Shown in pieces: positions 10,700-21,366 of a stretch of 64,000 nucleotides of DNA. The stretch's first letter is position 1. Each line of letters opens with the position of its first letter. The position numbers and the translations under genes were made by a program. Source of the DNA: Clavaria fumosa (Eukaryota > Basidiomycota > Agaricomycetes > Agaricales > Clavariaceae); NCBI GenBank assembly GCA_951802425.1, contig OX637794.1, positions 744,001 through 808,000 of the forward strand, in the 5' to 3' direction. The notes below the pieces were generated by a model. The model saw only the letters and a program-made list of their open reading frames with translations. It searched no databases and had not been told where the DNA came from.

Positions 10700-10715
10700 T
10701 GTTCGCAGGAGGCAT
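9534..10715 (-). CDS. Ngaro Gag-like protein
   Basis: About 393 residues from the methionine at 10715, which lies just inside A1. The frame is open further upstream to 10829, within A1, but that start is less likely. A charged, Ser-rich N-terminus is followed by a helical central region. Near the C-terminus is a Cys/His cluster (CRQYNENKCARTNCKFKHVC, then CGAGHRKGDC) resembling a CCCH plus zinc-knuckle pair. It is probably the structural, nucleic-acid-binding protein of the element. The family assignment rests mainly on position and the Cys/His cluster. Confidence 0.75.
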   Translation of the reverse strand: MPPANNDSQTTSQSPSQDPTSTLATSQCDEVTRLFRDGQITRGAAAAKIFALLLQAGSGLPEEQITSAFETYLDSLELHDRILRAAADRGNATSQPAGENLRRSRESETNEETPRRSAEKRARSCSPEPGERILRKLPVDEGMYPWAQRTKHAGEHLNPNLELTRRLIVNFSTDVRNAKLHLSATPGVPRFPDSEWTNVLTGKPVNLDVVFSGAYAVAFESQTVERIGEIELRAGPAKPAKLIRTCGDWVLAWQKAVTATKFAFPHRDTELTKYTDYILGLFGSRRTSSHARIIEMDKAIRKHVAESNDLELCDFTAIRHFEPCFLDPDGAHFELEGQRGKGKRRADWNPEEPCRQYNENKCARTNCKFKHVCIICGAGHRKGDCKDKQKRSA

Positions 10716-10750
10716 CAGACCGATGGATTGAATGAAGTGATGTCTATGTA

Positions 10751-11098
10751 TTGCTCGTGAATAGACTACACTAAAGTGGAGAAGGACTGAAAGTAAGTGG
10801 GCTAGACGAAGCACAAAGAAAGTTGGCATACCTAGTGGGCGAGGGGAAAGGACGGGGAGTCGCTTTCCTCAAAGCCCACTAGGTAAGGCGGCGGAGTGTC
10901 TGAGAGCGGGATGTCTCGGGACTGCGTTGGTGTGCTTGGCACAGCGGGAAGGTCCCTCACCCAAGCGCGGGTATGCGGAGGAGCCTGAAAGGTTTGCCTC
11001 GCCCAGCGGGGCGTGCGGAGGCACGAGCGACGCTTGTCGCTGAGCGGTGGGTAGCGACCCGCGAGTGATTGGACTACTGTAAACAAGTTTAAACACGA
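10751..11098 (-). repeat. Ngaro A1 terminal repeat
   Basis: 348 bp at the 5' end of the element (coding orientation). It should carry the promoter. Identical to A2 at 5909-6256. Confidence 0.9.
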
Positions 11099-11181
11099 TT
11101 TATGCTCGGAGGCAAAGAGTCGATGGCGTCACTGACCTTCCAAATTGCACGTGATATAACAATGTAATAGGCATTTTATTC
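11099..11181. repeat. 83-bp host duplication, right copy
   Basis: Identical to 5690-5772 and adjacent to the outer end of A1. Sequence beyond (TCACGCCACAC...) continues into the short spacer before the cyclophilin gene. Confidence 0.9.
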
Positions 11182-11287
11182 TCACGCCACACTTCTTTTT
11201 TGACGGGTTACTTACGTAACATACACAAGTACAGTTTAAAACACGCATTCATTTGAGTACCTTTCTGGCGTCCAAACTTCCACTCTA

Positions 11288-12103
11288 CTAGGACAACTGC
11301 CCAGAGGCTGCGATTTTCACCTCCTTGAGGGGCTTGTCCCTCTGATTTGTCGGGTTTTTCTCAATGGCTTGGACTTTGGGTGTTGCATTGGCCCACTAAA
11401 CTTGTGCCGCGATACTCAGAGACGGAAAGTTCACGTACCAACTTCTTTCCCTTGAATGACCTCGCCAAATACAGTGTGCTTCCCATCGAGATGCGGAGTT
11501 GATACGAAGGTGATGAAGAATTGAGAACCGTTCGTGTTCGGCCCTGCATTTGCCTGGGAGAGCCACAATTAAGGAGATGGGGTGACCATTGGCAAGACAA
11601 GTAACATCACCATAGAAAGCAAGTAAGGCTTCGTATGTTTCATCGCGAAGTTTTCATCCTTGAATTTCATCCCATAGATAGACTCGCCGCCTGTGCCTAA
11701 TAGGAGTTGACATGTCTGCACAAGAACGAGTGAATAGCAGCAGAGGGTCCTGCACACCGTTTCCAGCGGTAAAGTCGCCACCTTGGGCCATGAACCTGAG
11801 TAGGGTGAGCAATGGCCAATTTGTGGAAGGTGGGGGAACTTACCCCGTGATGACGCGATGGAAGGACGATCCTTGATAGTGCAAGGGCTTTCCTTGTGAA
11901 CCGACGCCTCGTTCGCCGGTGCACAGCAAACCTGAGAGATGGCGTCTGCCTGAGATACCGCACGATCGTCAAGATAAGAGTGAAGCCTCACGGAAATTGT
12001 CGGCGGTCTTGGGGACGATGTCCGAATAGAGCTCGAAGACGATGCGTCCCGCGGCAGTGCCACCGATGGTGATATCGAAGAAGACACGAGGGCGAGAACT
12101 CAT
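11288..12103 (-). CDS. cyclophilin-type peptidyl-prolyl isomerase
   Basis: Start [15 protein letters not shown] at 12103 and stop TAG at 11288-11290. At least five introns are inferred. Conserved blocks follow in order: [75 protein letters not shown], then [15 protein letters not shown]. Catalytic-site residues of cyclophilins (FHRV..F.xQGGD and the NGSQFFI block) are present. About 170-180 residues are expected, the size of a single-domain cyclophilin. The fold isomerises X-Pro bonds. The last intron donor is uncertain, so the exact C-terminus (near [11 protein letters not shown]) is tentative. No signal peptide, TPR or RING domain is visible. A cytosolic location is likely. Confidence 0.88.
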
Positions 12104-12604
12104 ATTGTGAAGAAGTCTGACTAGGATCGAGTCAAGATGAGATAGCGATGGGCGTCGATGAGCGATGAAGTGGATGCGGGAAGAGAGCAATCCTATCATA
12201 ACGGTGTGACAGAGAGTGGTGACTTTACCCTCTTTTCCAAGCACGTGATTGCACGCGCCCAAGCAAATTGTCATACTGTATCAATTACAATAAACGTCTA
12301 CCGTTCATCGAACAACGTTCATCCTTAACGTTTGCGGCGTTTCAGCTTCTGTGTTGCAATGAGCTCATCTGCGATTCCTGATTCAATATCGGTTGATCCA
12401 CCCATTTCTCATCCATCCACGACCAACGGACAAACATCAAGTCTTGTAGTACGTGGGCGTGAGAGTTTCCACATAGCAAGTACTTGCATTCATCAAGATT
12501 ACTGTTTTAAGAGCAGGGGTGCACAAGACAACAAGAATAAGGCACTTTTGCCTGAGACATTGAACCCCCATGCAGATTTCCCTACCTACACTTTTCGCCT
12601 GTCA

Positions 12605-13319
12605 TCACTCACGCCCAAAGATAGTGGCAAACGTCATGCCGTTATGCCTGAGAACAGCAAGGAAGAAGAAAAGACGGTTCACAACTGGCAGTAGAAGACT
12701 CACCCCATGTTCCCATTACCGGGGTCGTTAAACACACTGAGCAAACAGAAGGGGGTGAGCAGCCGTCAAGACATACACGAGGAGCACTCGAAGAGCGAAG
12801 CCGAAGGCGTGGGGAGGTGAAAAGAACAGTCGTGGCTCACTCACATGTATCCGCGATCCCCAGGCACGCCTAGTTTCTTGCCTAGATAATCAAAGAAAAC
12901 TTTGCTGTATTTTTCGTTCTCCGCGCGGCTTAGGTTGCCCAAGCTATTCTGCAAGCAAAAAGAAAAAGGAGGAGATGACCAGCTAACGCTTATCTGAACT
13001 TCGGCAAGACTCACCACGTCGAGAACGAACGCGGGATCAAACGTGCCGGCGAAGGCAAGAGTGTCGTTGTATGTATAGGATACAGTGATATACTTGAGTG
13101 GCTTTCCGAGGGTCTCCGCACTGAGCTGCAAAGGACCATGTCGATCTCTTACATGTCTATGGCCCTGTCTTCATTAATTAATCGATTTCTGCGAACCTTT
13201 GAAAATTCCAAGCTGAAGCCTTTCGGGTCATCAAGCTAAGTAACTTTGGCTCAGCCGCGCGTGAAACGACGGGATGAAATGCTAACCTTGACGTTGGTTT
13301 GCAAGAGAAGGCCGGGCAT
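12605..13319 (-). CDS. MIF-family tautomerase
   Basis: Six exons fit exactly (13319-13287, 13235-13197, 13125-13015, 12948-12845, 12736-12704, 12647-12605), giving 120 residues, close to the usual 115. Met is followed directly by Pro (MPGLLLQTNVK), so the catalytic N-terminal proline of the tautomerase fold is kept. Later blocks include ETLGKPLKYITVSY, TFDPAFVLDVV, NLSRAEN, LGKKLGVPGDRGY and a C-terminal TFATIFG. Members tautomerise phenylpyruvate-type keto-enol substrates. The role in fungi is unclear. The CxxC of animal MIF is not present. The gene lies tail-to-head between cyclophilin and glutathione reductase. Confidence 0.88.
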
Positions 13320-13472
13320 GTCGTCAGTCGGTGAATAAGACGCGAGGCGATCGATAACGTATCCCATTGACGAGTCATCACATGATCAATTACTTCTAAT
13401 TTACAACATCTCACTTTACATACAGGAAACGGTCCACAATGCTAGTTATTCCAGGCAACATGAAACCCCAGA

Positions 13473-15456
13473 TCACTTGAGAGTGACGAGCTCTGAAAAA
13501 TGAAAATAAAACAAAATTTCAGTAAGGCGGAAGTCTAGCGAAAGCTCAGATAGTCAAAGGGAAGGCGCACCTTCTGCTGCAGTTGGGTGGATCGCCACCG
13601 TGTTGTCCAAGTCGGCCTTGGTAGCACCCATCTTGAGCGCAACGGCGAACCCTTGCAGTACTTCGTCACTGCCCTGCCCAATAATGTGGATCCCAACAAC
13701 GCGTTCCTCTGGACCAACAACAATCAACTTGTAGACAGTCGGCTCCTTGTGGTGCTCGTCGATCATCGAAAAGTAGAGGCCTTTGAACGCGGTTTTATCT
13801 TCGTGGGAGAGGCGGTAGCATTGGGCGGGAAATCAATCGCGGTTCACTGGGGGACGCGGCAGTCACGTACAGATCTTGACAGCATCACCGTATTTCTCGC
13901 GAGCCTGCGGCTCGGTAAGCCCCACCGCACCAATGGTGGGATGCCTGCGGGAGCAAATTGAGAGACGTCCGTTCCCAGAAGTACGGCATGTGACAAGACG
14001 CACGCGAAGACAACGCTTGGAACATCCTGGTAGCTCAGCTTGTCATGCTTGTACTTCTCTCCTCCAAATAGCCGGTTTGCTAGCCTTCGTCCAGCCGCGA
14101 TAGCTACAGGGGTAAGAGGCAACTTGCCCTGCACGTCCCCGATACTCGTGACGCCCTCGACGTTCGAATTCTGATACTCATCTACAACGACATTGCCCTT
14201 AGCGTCCAATTTCACCCCGAGCTCCTCCAACCCCATGCCTTCCGTGTTTGCGTACCGCCCGACCGCCCAGAGTAAAACGTCCGCTGCAATCGCCTCGTTC
14301 TTATCGGTGATGACAGTTAGCCCGTCGTTACCTTTCTCCACCCTGACGACGTGGCTTAGCTTGTGGATCTTGATCCCCGTGTGCTCCATCCACGGCGTTA
14401 TGGTCTCTTGGATAGTCGGATCAAAGGACCTCAAGACAGTCTCTCCTCTGATTACCAAGTGCGTCTCCGTCCCGAGGGCGTTAAATACCCCGGCTAACTC
14501 CACACCGATATACCCTGCCCCGACAACCACCACGCGTTTCGGCTGTTCAGCAAGGTCGAAGAAGCCATCGCTGTCAATTCCGTACGACGCGCCAGGTATG
14601 TCCGTGTCAGAGGGTATGATGGGCCTGCCGCCAGAAGCAATGCAAATCCTGTCTGTGTGCAAGACGTACGTGCCCTTGCCTTCCGGACGCGTGACTTGCA
14701 GTTCTGTCGGGGAAAGGAGCTTGGCGAAGCCAATATGGTGTTCGACACCTTCCTTCTGGAGATTGGAGGCGTAGATGCCGTTGAGCTTCTGGATGTACGC
14801 ATCGCGCTGGGGCTTGAACTGGGCCCAGTTGAAGGTGGGGTTGCCTATACCTGTGAATTTGTAGCCTTGGGCATCGCGGAACTTGTCCGCAAGGTCGGCA
14901 GCATGCCACATGATCTGGAACCACATATCAGAGGCGTCGAGCAAGTGCGCACGAAGCAAACCTTCTTGGGCACGCATCCTAAAAAATACAACGCGATGAA
15001 ACTGCAATGAAACACAAGAAGTCTTGTCGTGCACCCACCGACGTTAACACACGTGCCACCAAGGGTATTGGTGGCCTCCACTACGGCGATCTTTGCGCCA
15101 TAGGATGCAGCACGACGCTATGAACGCGTATCAATGAGTGCCGGGCAATGTGTCCACAAACTCACGGAGCACGCGGTACCGCCGCTCCCAGCACCAATCA
15201 GAACAAAGTCATACTTGTCTCTTGTCGGTCCGGTGACGGGAGGCATGTCGTTGCGCTTACTAGTAATGAATGTCCTGGAGATCTGACGGATGAAACTGGT
15301 TGGTTCAAGGCGAATACCGAGAAATGCGTCAGTGTGCAGACCTGATTGATTCTGCGAACTGGACTGGCAGGCAGGATGAACTGCGGGCGAGAGATGAGGG
15401 AAGCCAGATTGCCGTTTTGCTGAGTGAGCAGACAGGGTAAAGTAACGTGACCGCAT
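13473..15456 (-). CDS. glutathione reductase
   Basis: FAD motif [13 protein letters not shown], redox-active pair in [13 protein letters not shown] (split by an intron in the glycine codon), NADPH motif [15 protein letters not shown], second FAD box [12 protein letters not shown], dimer domain ending near AIHPTAAE and a last exon giving ELVTLK. It reduces glutathione disulfide with NADPH. At least six introns. The start at 15246 ([10 protein letters not shown]) gives a cytosolic enzyme. An in-frame upstream ATG at 15456 adds 70 residues rich in Arg/Ser with almost no acidic residues (starts [16 protein letters not shown]), a plausible mitochondrial presequence. The interval given includes that extension. 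Confidence 0.9.
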
Positions 15457-15804
15457 CGTGCAATGTACCATTACGAGTACAGTATCCCATGCAAGAATTA
15501 TGGATATGTACAGTATCGAGGCATCATTGTTGTAGAACATTGTCCGAGCCTTCGGTACGACAGCGGGTAGACGCGTATCACCAACTGTACGGGGAGTGTT
15601 TAGTTTGCTGCATCAAGCCGCGCTGGTTCCAAGAGCTTAAGCATTAAACTAGTTGCACATATGTACCTGGTGTTTGTGAACAAAAAAAGGAAAAGAAAGA
15701 AGCTACATTCAGAGCATACAATGCACGAACCCCTCAAACACCAGCGACGATCCTGTACAGGAACCGTCAGATCAGATCGGAAGCCCACAACCGGATGAAT
15801 CAAC
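15457..15804. other. intergenic space
   Basis: Short spacer between the 5' end of the glutathione reductase gene and the 3' end of the Vps1-type gene. No coding feature is seen. Confidence 0.4.
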
Positions 15805-18561
15805 TCACTCTTCTGCCTTGGTCAGCGCCGAGATCATGGACGTGACCTCCTTTCTCCGCGTTACCACGTATTCGCTCTCCTTGAGCAGCTCATCGAGGAA
15901 CTCAGGCTTGTACAACTCTTGCAATAGTTCGCGCTGCAGGCCTTCCTTCGAATGGTTTACTAATGTCAGCGTAATCGCCTTGGGCACCATGTCGATCATC
16001 TCGCGCTTCACAATGTTGAAATATGATTGGATCAGCAATTCTGCATTATTTGTCAACACACGAAAAAGCAAGAGGAAGAGATGACGCACTGATGACTTCG
16101 GTCTCCATTGTCTCCCGGTCGTTGAGAGCTGCTTGAGGTTTAATCACAGAAGGTGGCTGTCCATGCGAAATGCAGACATCAACAACCACATCGTTCAAAA
16201 ATGCCAGGGAACGGCTTAAAAGGGCCACCGTATCTCACCGCTTCCATGACGGGCCCGCCCGCCTTCTTCTTTGCCTGTGCACCTTTGGCGCTCGAGAAGA
16301 AGCTCCCGAAGAAGCTCGGCTCCTCCTTGTTGTCAACATCTAGGTCCTTGTTGTTGTTGATCTGGCCGGGTGCAAGCTTCCCACTCTTCGGGTCGTGTGC
16401 TGGCGGTGGAGGCTTGTTAGCGTTGAGTCGTTCAGTCACGATGGCCATGGCCTAAGGGCAGAGAATATAATTAAGCAACTGCTGCTATTGAAAAAAAGTG
16501 GACCTACTTTGTGACCGCTCAAGAAGTCGGGATGGGTCGAGTTGAGGTAACATACTTGCATACTTCGATTTCTCATGTCAGTCTACAGAAATGGCGATCC
16601 AAGTCGAGCACTCACGCGACCATGTCAGAGACTAGTTTCGTCGTTGGAGTCATGGCCTTTTTAAGGAAATTGATCACAACAGCATTGAACCGCTCTCTGA
16701 GCATGGGGAAACGCCTGAAAGCTTGCTAGAACGCGGCAAGTCTCATTAGAACTTGATGGTTCAAGAAACACAGAATAGGGAACGGCCTACAATCTTATTA
16801 AGCAGCTGATTCAGAATTCGGATCAGTTCATCGTAAACGAGTTGGCAACATTTGAGGGCGGGATCTTCTAATCTCCTGATTTGTTGTTTGAGTATGATAT
16901 CGAACGCTTTTGTCCCAAAGAACAATGCTGGCGTCGAGCCCTGAATCAACCGCACGATCAGCCTCCAACGTCTTAAGTAGCAAAATCGGGCCAACACGTA
17001 CAGAAGAATTATATGTCATTGTTCTGATATCTCCGTCTTTCACCTGGTCGAACGGGTCGATATTTTTGACAGCATGGTTGAACAGCTCATGAAAAACGAA
17101 GCTGATCCTCGCGCCACCCGACAGCTCGTTGAGGGACATGTCGTTGGTGCCGCCGTCGATGGCCGTGCCGAACTCGTTCGTGAAATCCGTGATGACCGTC
17201 AGGACAATGTTGCCAGAGCTCCCATCCATTAGCCCACCCCCGAGTGACTGCAGCTCGGTAGTGTATTTTTGTAGCTGCTGCGTGATGCGCGCCTTGATGT
17301 CCGGAAGGGTGTTGCGGATGTGGTGCATTAGGATCTGTGTTTGCCAACCCATCAGCGCGCGCCACGGTTAAAGACATTGGGATGGACGGCACCATGTTCA
17401 GCTTGTAAGCGAGGAAGGGAGTCCCGCAGTACTTTGCCTTATTCTTGTATGAGGGGTGGTTCTCGAAGAATTGGCGTTCGTGTTCGAGCGCAATGGCGAT
17501 GGCCTTGTTGGAATCGATATCCCTCTGACCACGGTTGACGACGGGAACGTAGCCTAGACGGAGGGGGATGATACGACCAGCGAGGATGTCGACGACGTCT
17601 GTGCCCGTGTCCCTACAGACGTCTCTCGTCAGAACGCCAAAGCCCGTCCATGGTCACGGGTCCTCCAACTTACATGAGATCAATCTTCGTCAAAACCCCA
17701 ATTGTCCGAGTGCCATCCGGGTCCACTTCCCTTGCCATCTTCAGGCCGTCCGAATTGGCCAAATCCACGTTGGCGGCTGTCACGGCAAGTACGATACACG
17801 CCGATTTGGAGATATATTTCATGAGCATGTCACGTATCTGCTTCTCGATGTCCTTGGGCTGGTCGCCGACGGGCACCTTGGTAAGGCCGGGCAGGTCCAC
17901 GAGTGTGAGCGTGACGACGTTGGGCGAGAATATCCGCAGGTTGATGGGTAGCGGCGAGATGCCCGCATTGCGCCCCGTCTTCGCCTCTGTATCGCGCACG
18001 ATCTCCTCCCTGATCTTGTTGAAGTCGTAAAACTTCTGGCCTGGGAGGTGCAGGAATTCGCCCCATTCGTGTTCGTTGGCAGCTTTGTCGTCCCCGCCCA
18101 GTTTACCTGTAAGAGATATACAACCGAGCCAATGGACGTACAGGGCGTCAGCGCGCGGCGCTTGAGAGACAAGACGAGATGGGACTAACCGACTGCGCCG
18201 TTCGGCTGCGGTATTGAAACTGGTCTGTTGATTAATTGCAGGACCTAGTGCAGATCATCACAAGACCTGGCAGAATGAGAGAAATAGAATGACATACCAA
18301 AGGCCGTCGAGTGACTATCCCGGTTCCGCGAGGCAGGAAATCTCTGCCAACAATGTTCTATCACGAATGAAGACTCAACGACGTAGTAGCAAAATTGGCA
18401 GAAATTGTTACCTCTAACACGCTGCTTTTGCCACTGCTCTGACTCCCCAGTACGCATATTTGTGGCAAGTCTATCGACGCTGCGGACGAGCCGATGGCGG
18501 CGAAGGCATCCTGTAGCTTGTTGACTACGTTGACGATCTCTGTCCCAAGTCCAGCGGACAT
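15805..18561 (-). CDS. VPS1: Vps1-type dynamin-like GTPase
   Basis: Start [20 protein letters not shown] at 18561. The G1 loop is [12 protein letters not shown]. Exon 2 (18357-18298) gives the switch I block [13 protein letters not shown]. Further exons give [15 protein letters not shown] (G3) and [10 protein letters not shown] (G4). The middle domain follows, and the C-terminal exons hold the GTPase effector region ([19 protein letters not shown] to SALTKAEE, stop at 15805). No PH domain is present, as expected for Vps1 rather than classical dynamin. It self-assembles and constricts membranes in Golgi-to-vacuole traffic and peroxisome fission. About ten small introns. The internal exons were not all delimited, so only the gene span is given. 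Confidence 0.9.
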
Positions 18562-18863
18562 TGTCTATGATTGAGGGAGGGTATGTGAGCGGTGGTGGGA
18601 TCTAAGCAGCAGTGCGGCTGCGGCCTTGCAGCGGCGGGCTTCTATGGCCAAACCCGAGCAAATCCTAAAATGAAACGCTGCCTCGATGACCAACTGACCG
18701 CCGCAGCAGTTTATCCCCAAGGCTTCTATGCAAGTCCTTAATCCTCAGGATGTGCGCGCCGATGCTACGGGCCACGCTTGTCGACTTCCAAAGTTGGCCT
18801 CGGTTATGCTTTATGCCCTCACTCTCAGAAATTCCTCATGCGTCACAGGCTGGATAGACGTCA

Positions 18864-19130
18864 ATGATCTTTCTGCTATATAATCATGATGTGACACGAC
18901 AAGCGCAGGCTCATCTAGCTGGTGCTCCTGTATCGGACATTGTTTGGGTCATCGCAGACGGTGTGAACGCCCAAGCTGGAACTCACGTTGAGGTTCGTGC
19001 TGGTGTTACCCTCGTCACTGGTGCAACGGTCAATGGCCGAATCCTCACTCAGACCGCGGTTGCCCTTCGGGGAGCTACCGTCGTCGCACCCGCTTCCTAC
19101 TACGAGTTTCTTGAACCTTGTACAAAATAA
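18864..19130 (+). pseudogene. ice-binding-like (DUF3494) C-terminal relic
   Basis: The 88-codon frame contains DIVWVIADGVNAQAGTHVEV, then TLVTGATVNGRILTQTAVAL, the repeated beta-solenoid turns of DUF3494 ice-binding-like proteins. Only the last turns are present, and nothing before about 18920 resembles the family. The usual 220-250 residue domain and signal peptide are missing. The conserved 'FEG.LLAKT' turn is altered (THVEVRAGVTLVTG). It looks like a 5'-truncated gene copy. Expression cannot be excluded because a TATA-like stretch lies just upstream. Confidence 0.65.
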
Positions 19131-19278
19131 CAATCCAAATTGTCTAATTTCTGTATGAACGAAGTCTTGCCGAGTTGGGTGGTTGGCCCAGATAATCAGT
19201 GTAAACAACTCAATAGGATAGCCAAAGCACCATAAAACAGTCCAGTCCACAAACGAAGAAGCGTCAACATATACAGTA

Positions 19279-20812
19279 CTATGCAACGGTAGCCGAACGT
19301 CCCCTGCAAGTTTCGACCGCATTCCGCTTCTCAGCGACTGGGCTTGCCATTTGAAATCCGAAGTCCATTTTACCAACTGAATCTGATATCTCTGTGCTTG
19401 TTTCATTGACACAAGTGCACCTCGCGTCGAAGAGCAGCAGACCACGCCGGGTCCAGAAGAAGACAAGAACGTCAAGCACGCCGCCCAGGTGGTAGAGGGC
19501 GTCGGCAGTGAGGGTTGCCATGGGCGGAAGGTGCAGCGGACCCTGGCTCGCCTTGTGCCCAAACTGGATCCAGCGCACCACCGTGAGCGGTAAGAACGTC
19601 AAACAGAACACCAACGGATAGCTGCGCACAAAAGAAAAAAAAAAAGCATTGGTGAGAAAAGAAAGCAAGGACAAGCCTGGTCTTTACATGAGCATGACCC
19701 TCGCTACCCTGTGTCGGTAAGATCGGCCACCGTGCTTGAGGAGATAGAAGAACAGCGTGATGTACGTCGTGAGTCCGATCACCAGCGCTATCCACATCCA
19801 TATATAGACTGCGCTGATCTGATAGTTGATGAACGGTGGTCTTATGAAGCACCAGTACTGCCAAACGATTAATGGGAAGATGAGCGGGGAGAGGGCGGCG
19901 AAGAGAGGAAAATCGAAAAAAAAGAAGACCCACAGGAGTAGGCGCAAAGAATGAAGGCTTGACATTCCGATTGGCTGCGGACATCCCGATCGTCATCAGG
20001 CCCGTTAGCACCCATATGAAAATGACCGAGAGTCGCGGGATGACGAGCGAATGCATGGCACGCCTCCAGAACAGTGTCGCGAAGGTGTGCAGCGCGATCA
20101 ACTGAACAATTTTTAACATTGGAAAGGTCAGCTTCCTCGTTTTTGAACAGAACAAGCTAGGAAGATACTGACGATGATGTTCAAAGCTATGATCATAGCG
20201 CTCATCGCGAGAAACATGCCTTTTGGGACAGGTCAGTTTAGGGCGAAGTTGATATTTGTTGAAGGAGAATAAACCCACCCTGTGCCCAGCAATAGCTCCC
20301 AGGGTATAATTTGCCTTCGTGTAACCATTTAGCGTTGAATAAAGCCCCAATAGCCGCTACCAAGTTCGCTGCGAACAAGGACAGCTGGTGAAAATATGGT
20401 TGGTCGAGTCAGCGAGAGAGCAGCGCGACAGGTGAGTGCGACTTGCCATGAACACATCCATGGGTACGCTGACGAGAGGTTTTTCTCGTGATGAATTGCG
20501 GTACCAATTGATCTACACGCACGAAACGAGAAGAAAGGGACGGCTTTGGTTCATATACTCGACGCGGGGGTGGGGAACCACTCACGAAGACACGGGTGAA
20601 GAAGTAGAGCACAGATATCAAGGACAAAAAGCCCACAATGACGATAATCTGTGTCGGTTGAGTGGTTGAGTCTGGGTTTTTTCTCTCCCAAGGGACTGGG
20701 CAGACGGAACACGCACGGTCGAGCCGATAGTGTGCAGTCGGCTAAGACAGCTCAAGGTGGTGGTAGGAAGGCGCTGCTCCTCTGGGGTGCAAATGGATCC
20801 ATCGACAGCCAT
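19279..20812 (-). CDS. 7-TM receptor-like membrane protein
   Basis: Start MAVDGSICTPEEQRL at 20812. The exons give successive hydrophobic segments, including IIVIVGFLSLISVLYFFTRV, an AANLVAAIGALFNAKW block, FLAMSAMIIALNIIVSIF, IALHTFATLF, VIFIWVLTGLMTIGM, VYIWMWIALVIGLTTYITLF and YPLVFCLTFLPLTVV, and end in ALYHLGGVLDVLVFFWTRRG with a hydrophilic tail. The pattern, with RVMLMSYPL before TM6 and FxTRR after TM7, matches basidiomycete cAMP/glucose-receptor-like GPCRs. Ligand unknown. Exon joins were placed only approximately. An oversized reading frame at 20350-19472 runs through introns and is not the true product. Confidence 0.7.
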
Positions 20813-21062
20813 GATTGTCGGGGTGAGGAAAACCAGGGATTCATGACGCCCTCTCTCGACTTTTCAAGAAGACTGTCTGCGGTGGGAGAATAAGGATGGC
20901 TGGATGGGGTGTGCCAAAGGTCTGCGGAAATGCCCAAGGGGGTTATCGCTTCTATGATTCTTTTTGGGTCGCCAACGGTGATAGGGACTGCAAACATTGA
21001 TGTGCCAGTGATATCGATCCGCTTCGCACCGGCGCCCTTCGCGAAAGCTTAGGTAAGCATAT

Positions 21063-21366
21063 GTAGAAGAAGGCCCTCCACGCCACCCTCTCCCTTAGAA
21101 CGTATTTAGTTCCCCCGCACAGGCACAGCATCCGAGTGCGATTTTGAATAGATGACCGCGGAAGCGTTGGAGCTTGCCATTGTCGTCACTTATAGCTGGC
21201 GATCTGAGGGGACATACTGTAGAAGAGGCTCCACGCCACCCTCTCCCTTAGAACGTATTTAGTTCCCCATACAGGCACAACATCCGCGATATACACGAGT
21301 GCGAAATAGGTGACTGCGGAAGTGTTGAAGCTTGCCGGTGTCTTCACTTGCAGCTGGGACATACAC
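21063..21366. repeat. 156-bp tandem duplication
   Basis: 21063-21218 and 21219-21366 are diverged direct copies. They share a CACGCCACCCTCTCCCTTAG block, ACGTATTTAGTTCCCC, ACAGGCACA.CATCCG, GACTGCGGAAG.GTTG and AGCTTGCC. Differences are single substitutions and small indels. On the minus strand the unit has a short open reading stretch, so it could be a duplicated exon, but no protein family is recognised. Confidence 0.75.

Larger units (their letters stand above)
5772..11098 (-). mobile_element. complete Ngaro-type (DIRS order) tyrosine-recombinase retrotransposon
   Basis: Read on the minus strand the order is A1 (11098-10751), gag, RT/RNase H, tyrosine recombinase, B1 (6367-6257), A2 (6256-5909), a 26-bp linker, B2 (5882-5772). 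This is the split-direct-repeat layout of Ngaro/PAT-like elements, which integrate with a tyrosine recombinase instead of a DDE integrase. A1/A2 (348 bp) and B1/B2 (111 bp) appear identical, and all ORFs are open, so insertion is recent. No methyltransferase-like domain was seen, which favours Ngaro over DIRS1. It separates the Slm1-like gene from the cyclophilin gene, whose original spacer was only about 250 bp. Confidence 0.9.

Noticed and set aside
10832..11086. Conserved peptide encoded twice (5990-6307 and 10832-11086)
   Set aside because: It is simply the A repeat of the Ngaro element read in one frame. No evidence of translation.
12332..12694. Plus-strand ORF of 120 codons
   Set aside because: Overlaps the last exon of the MIF-like gene in antisense, shows no family, and the MIF exons explain the conservation.
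19472..20350. 292-codon minus-strand ORF
   Set aside because: Runs through introns of the receptor-like gene. Only part of it is exon.
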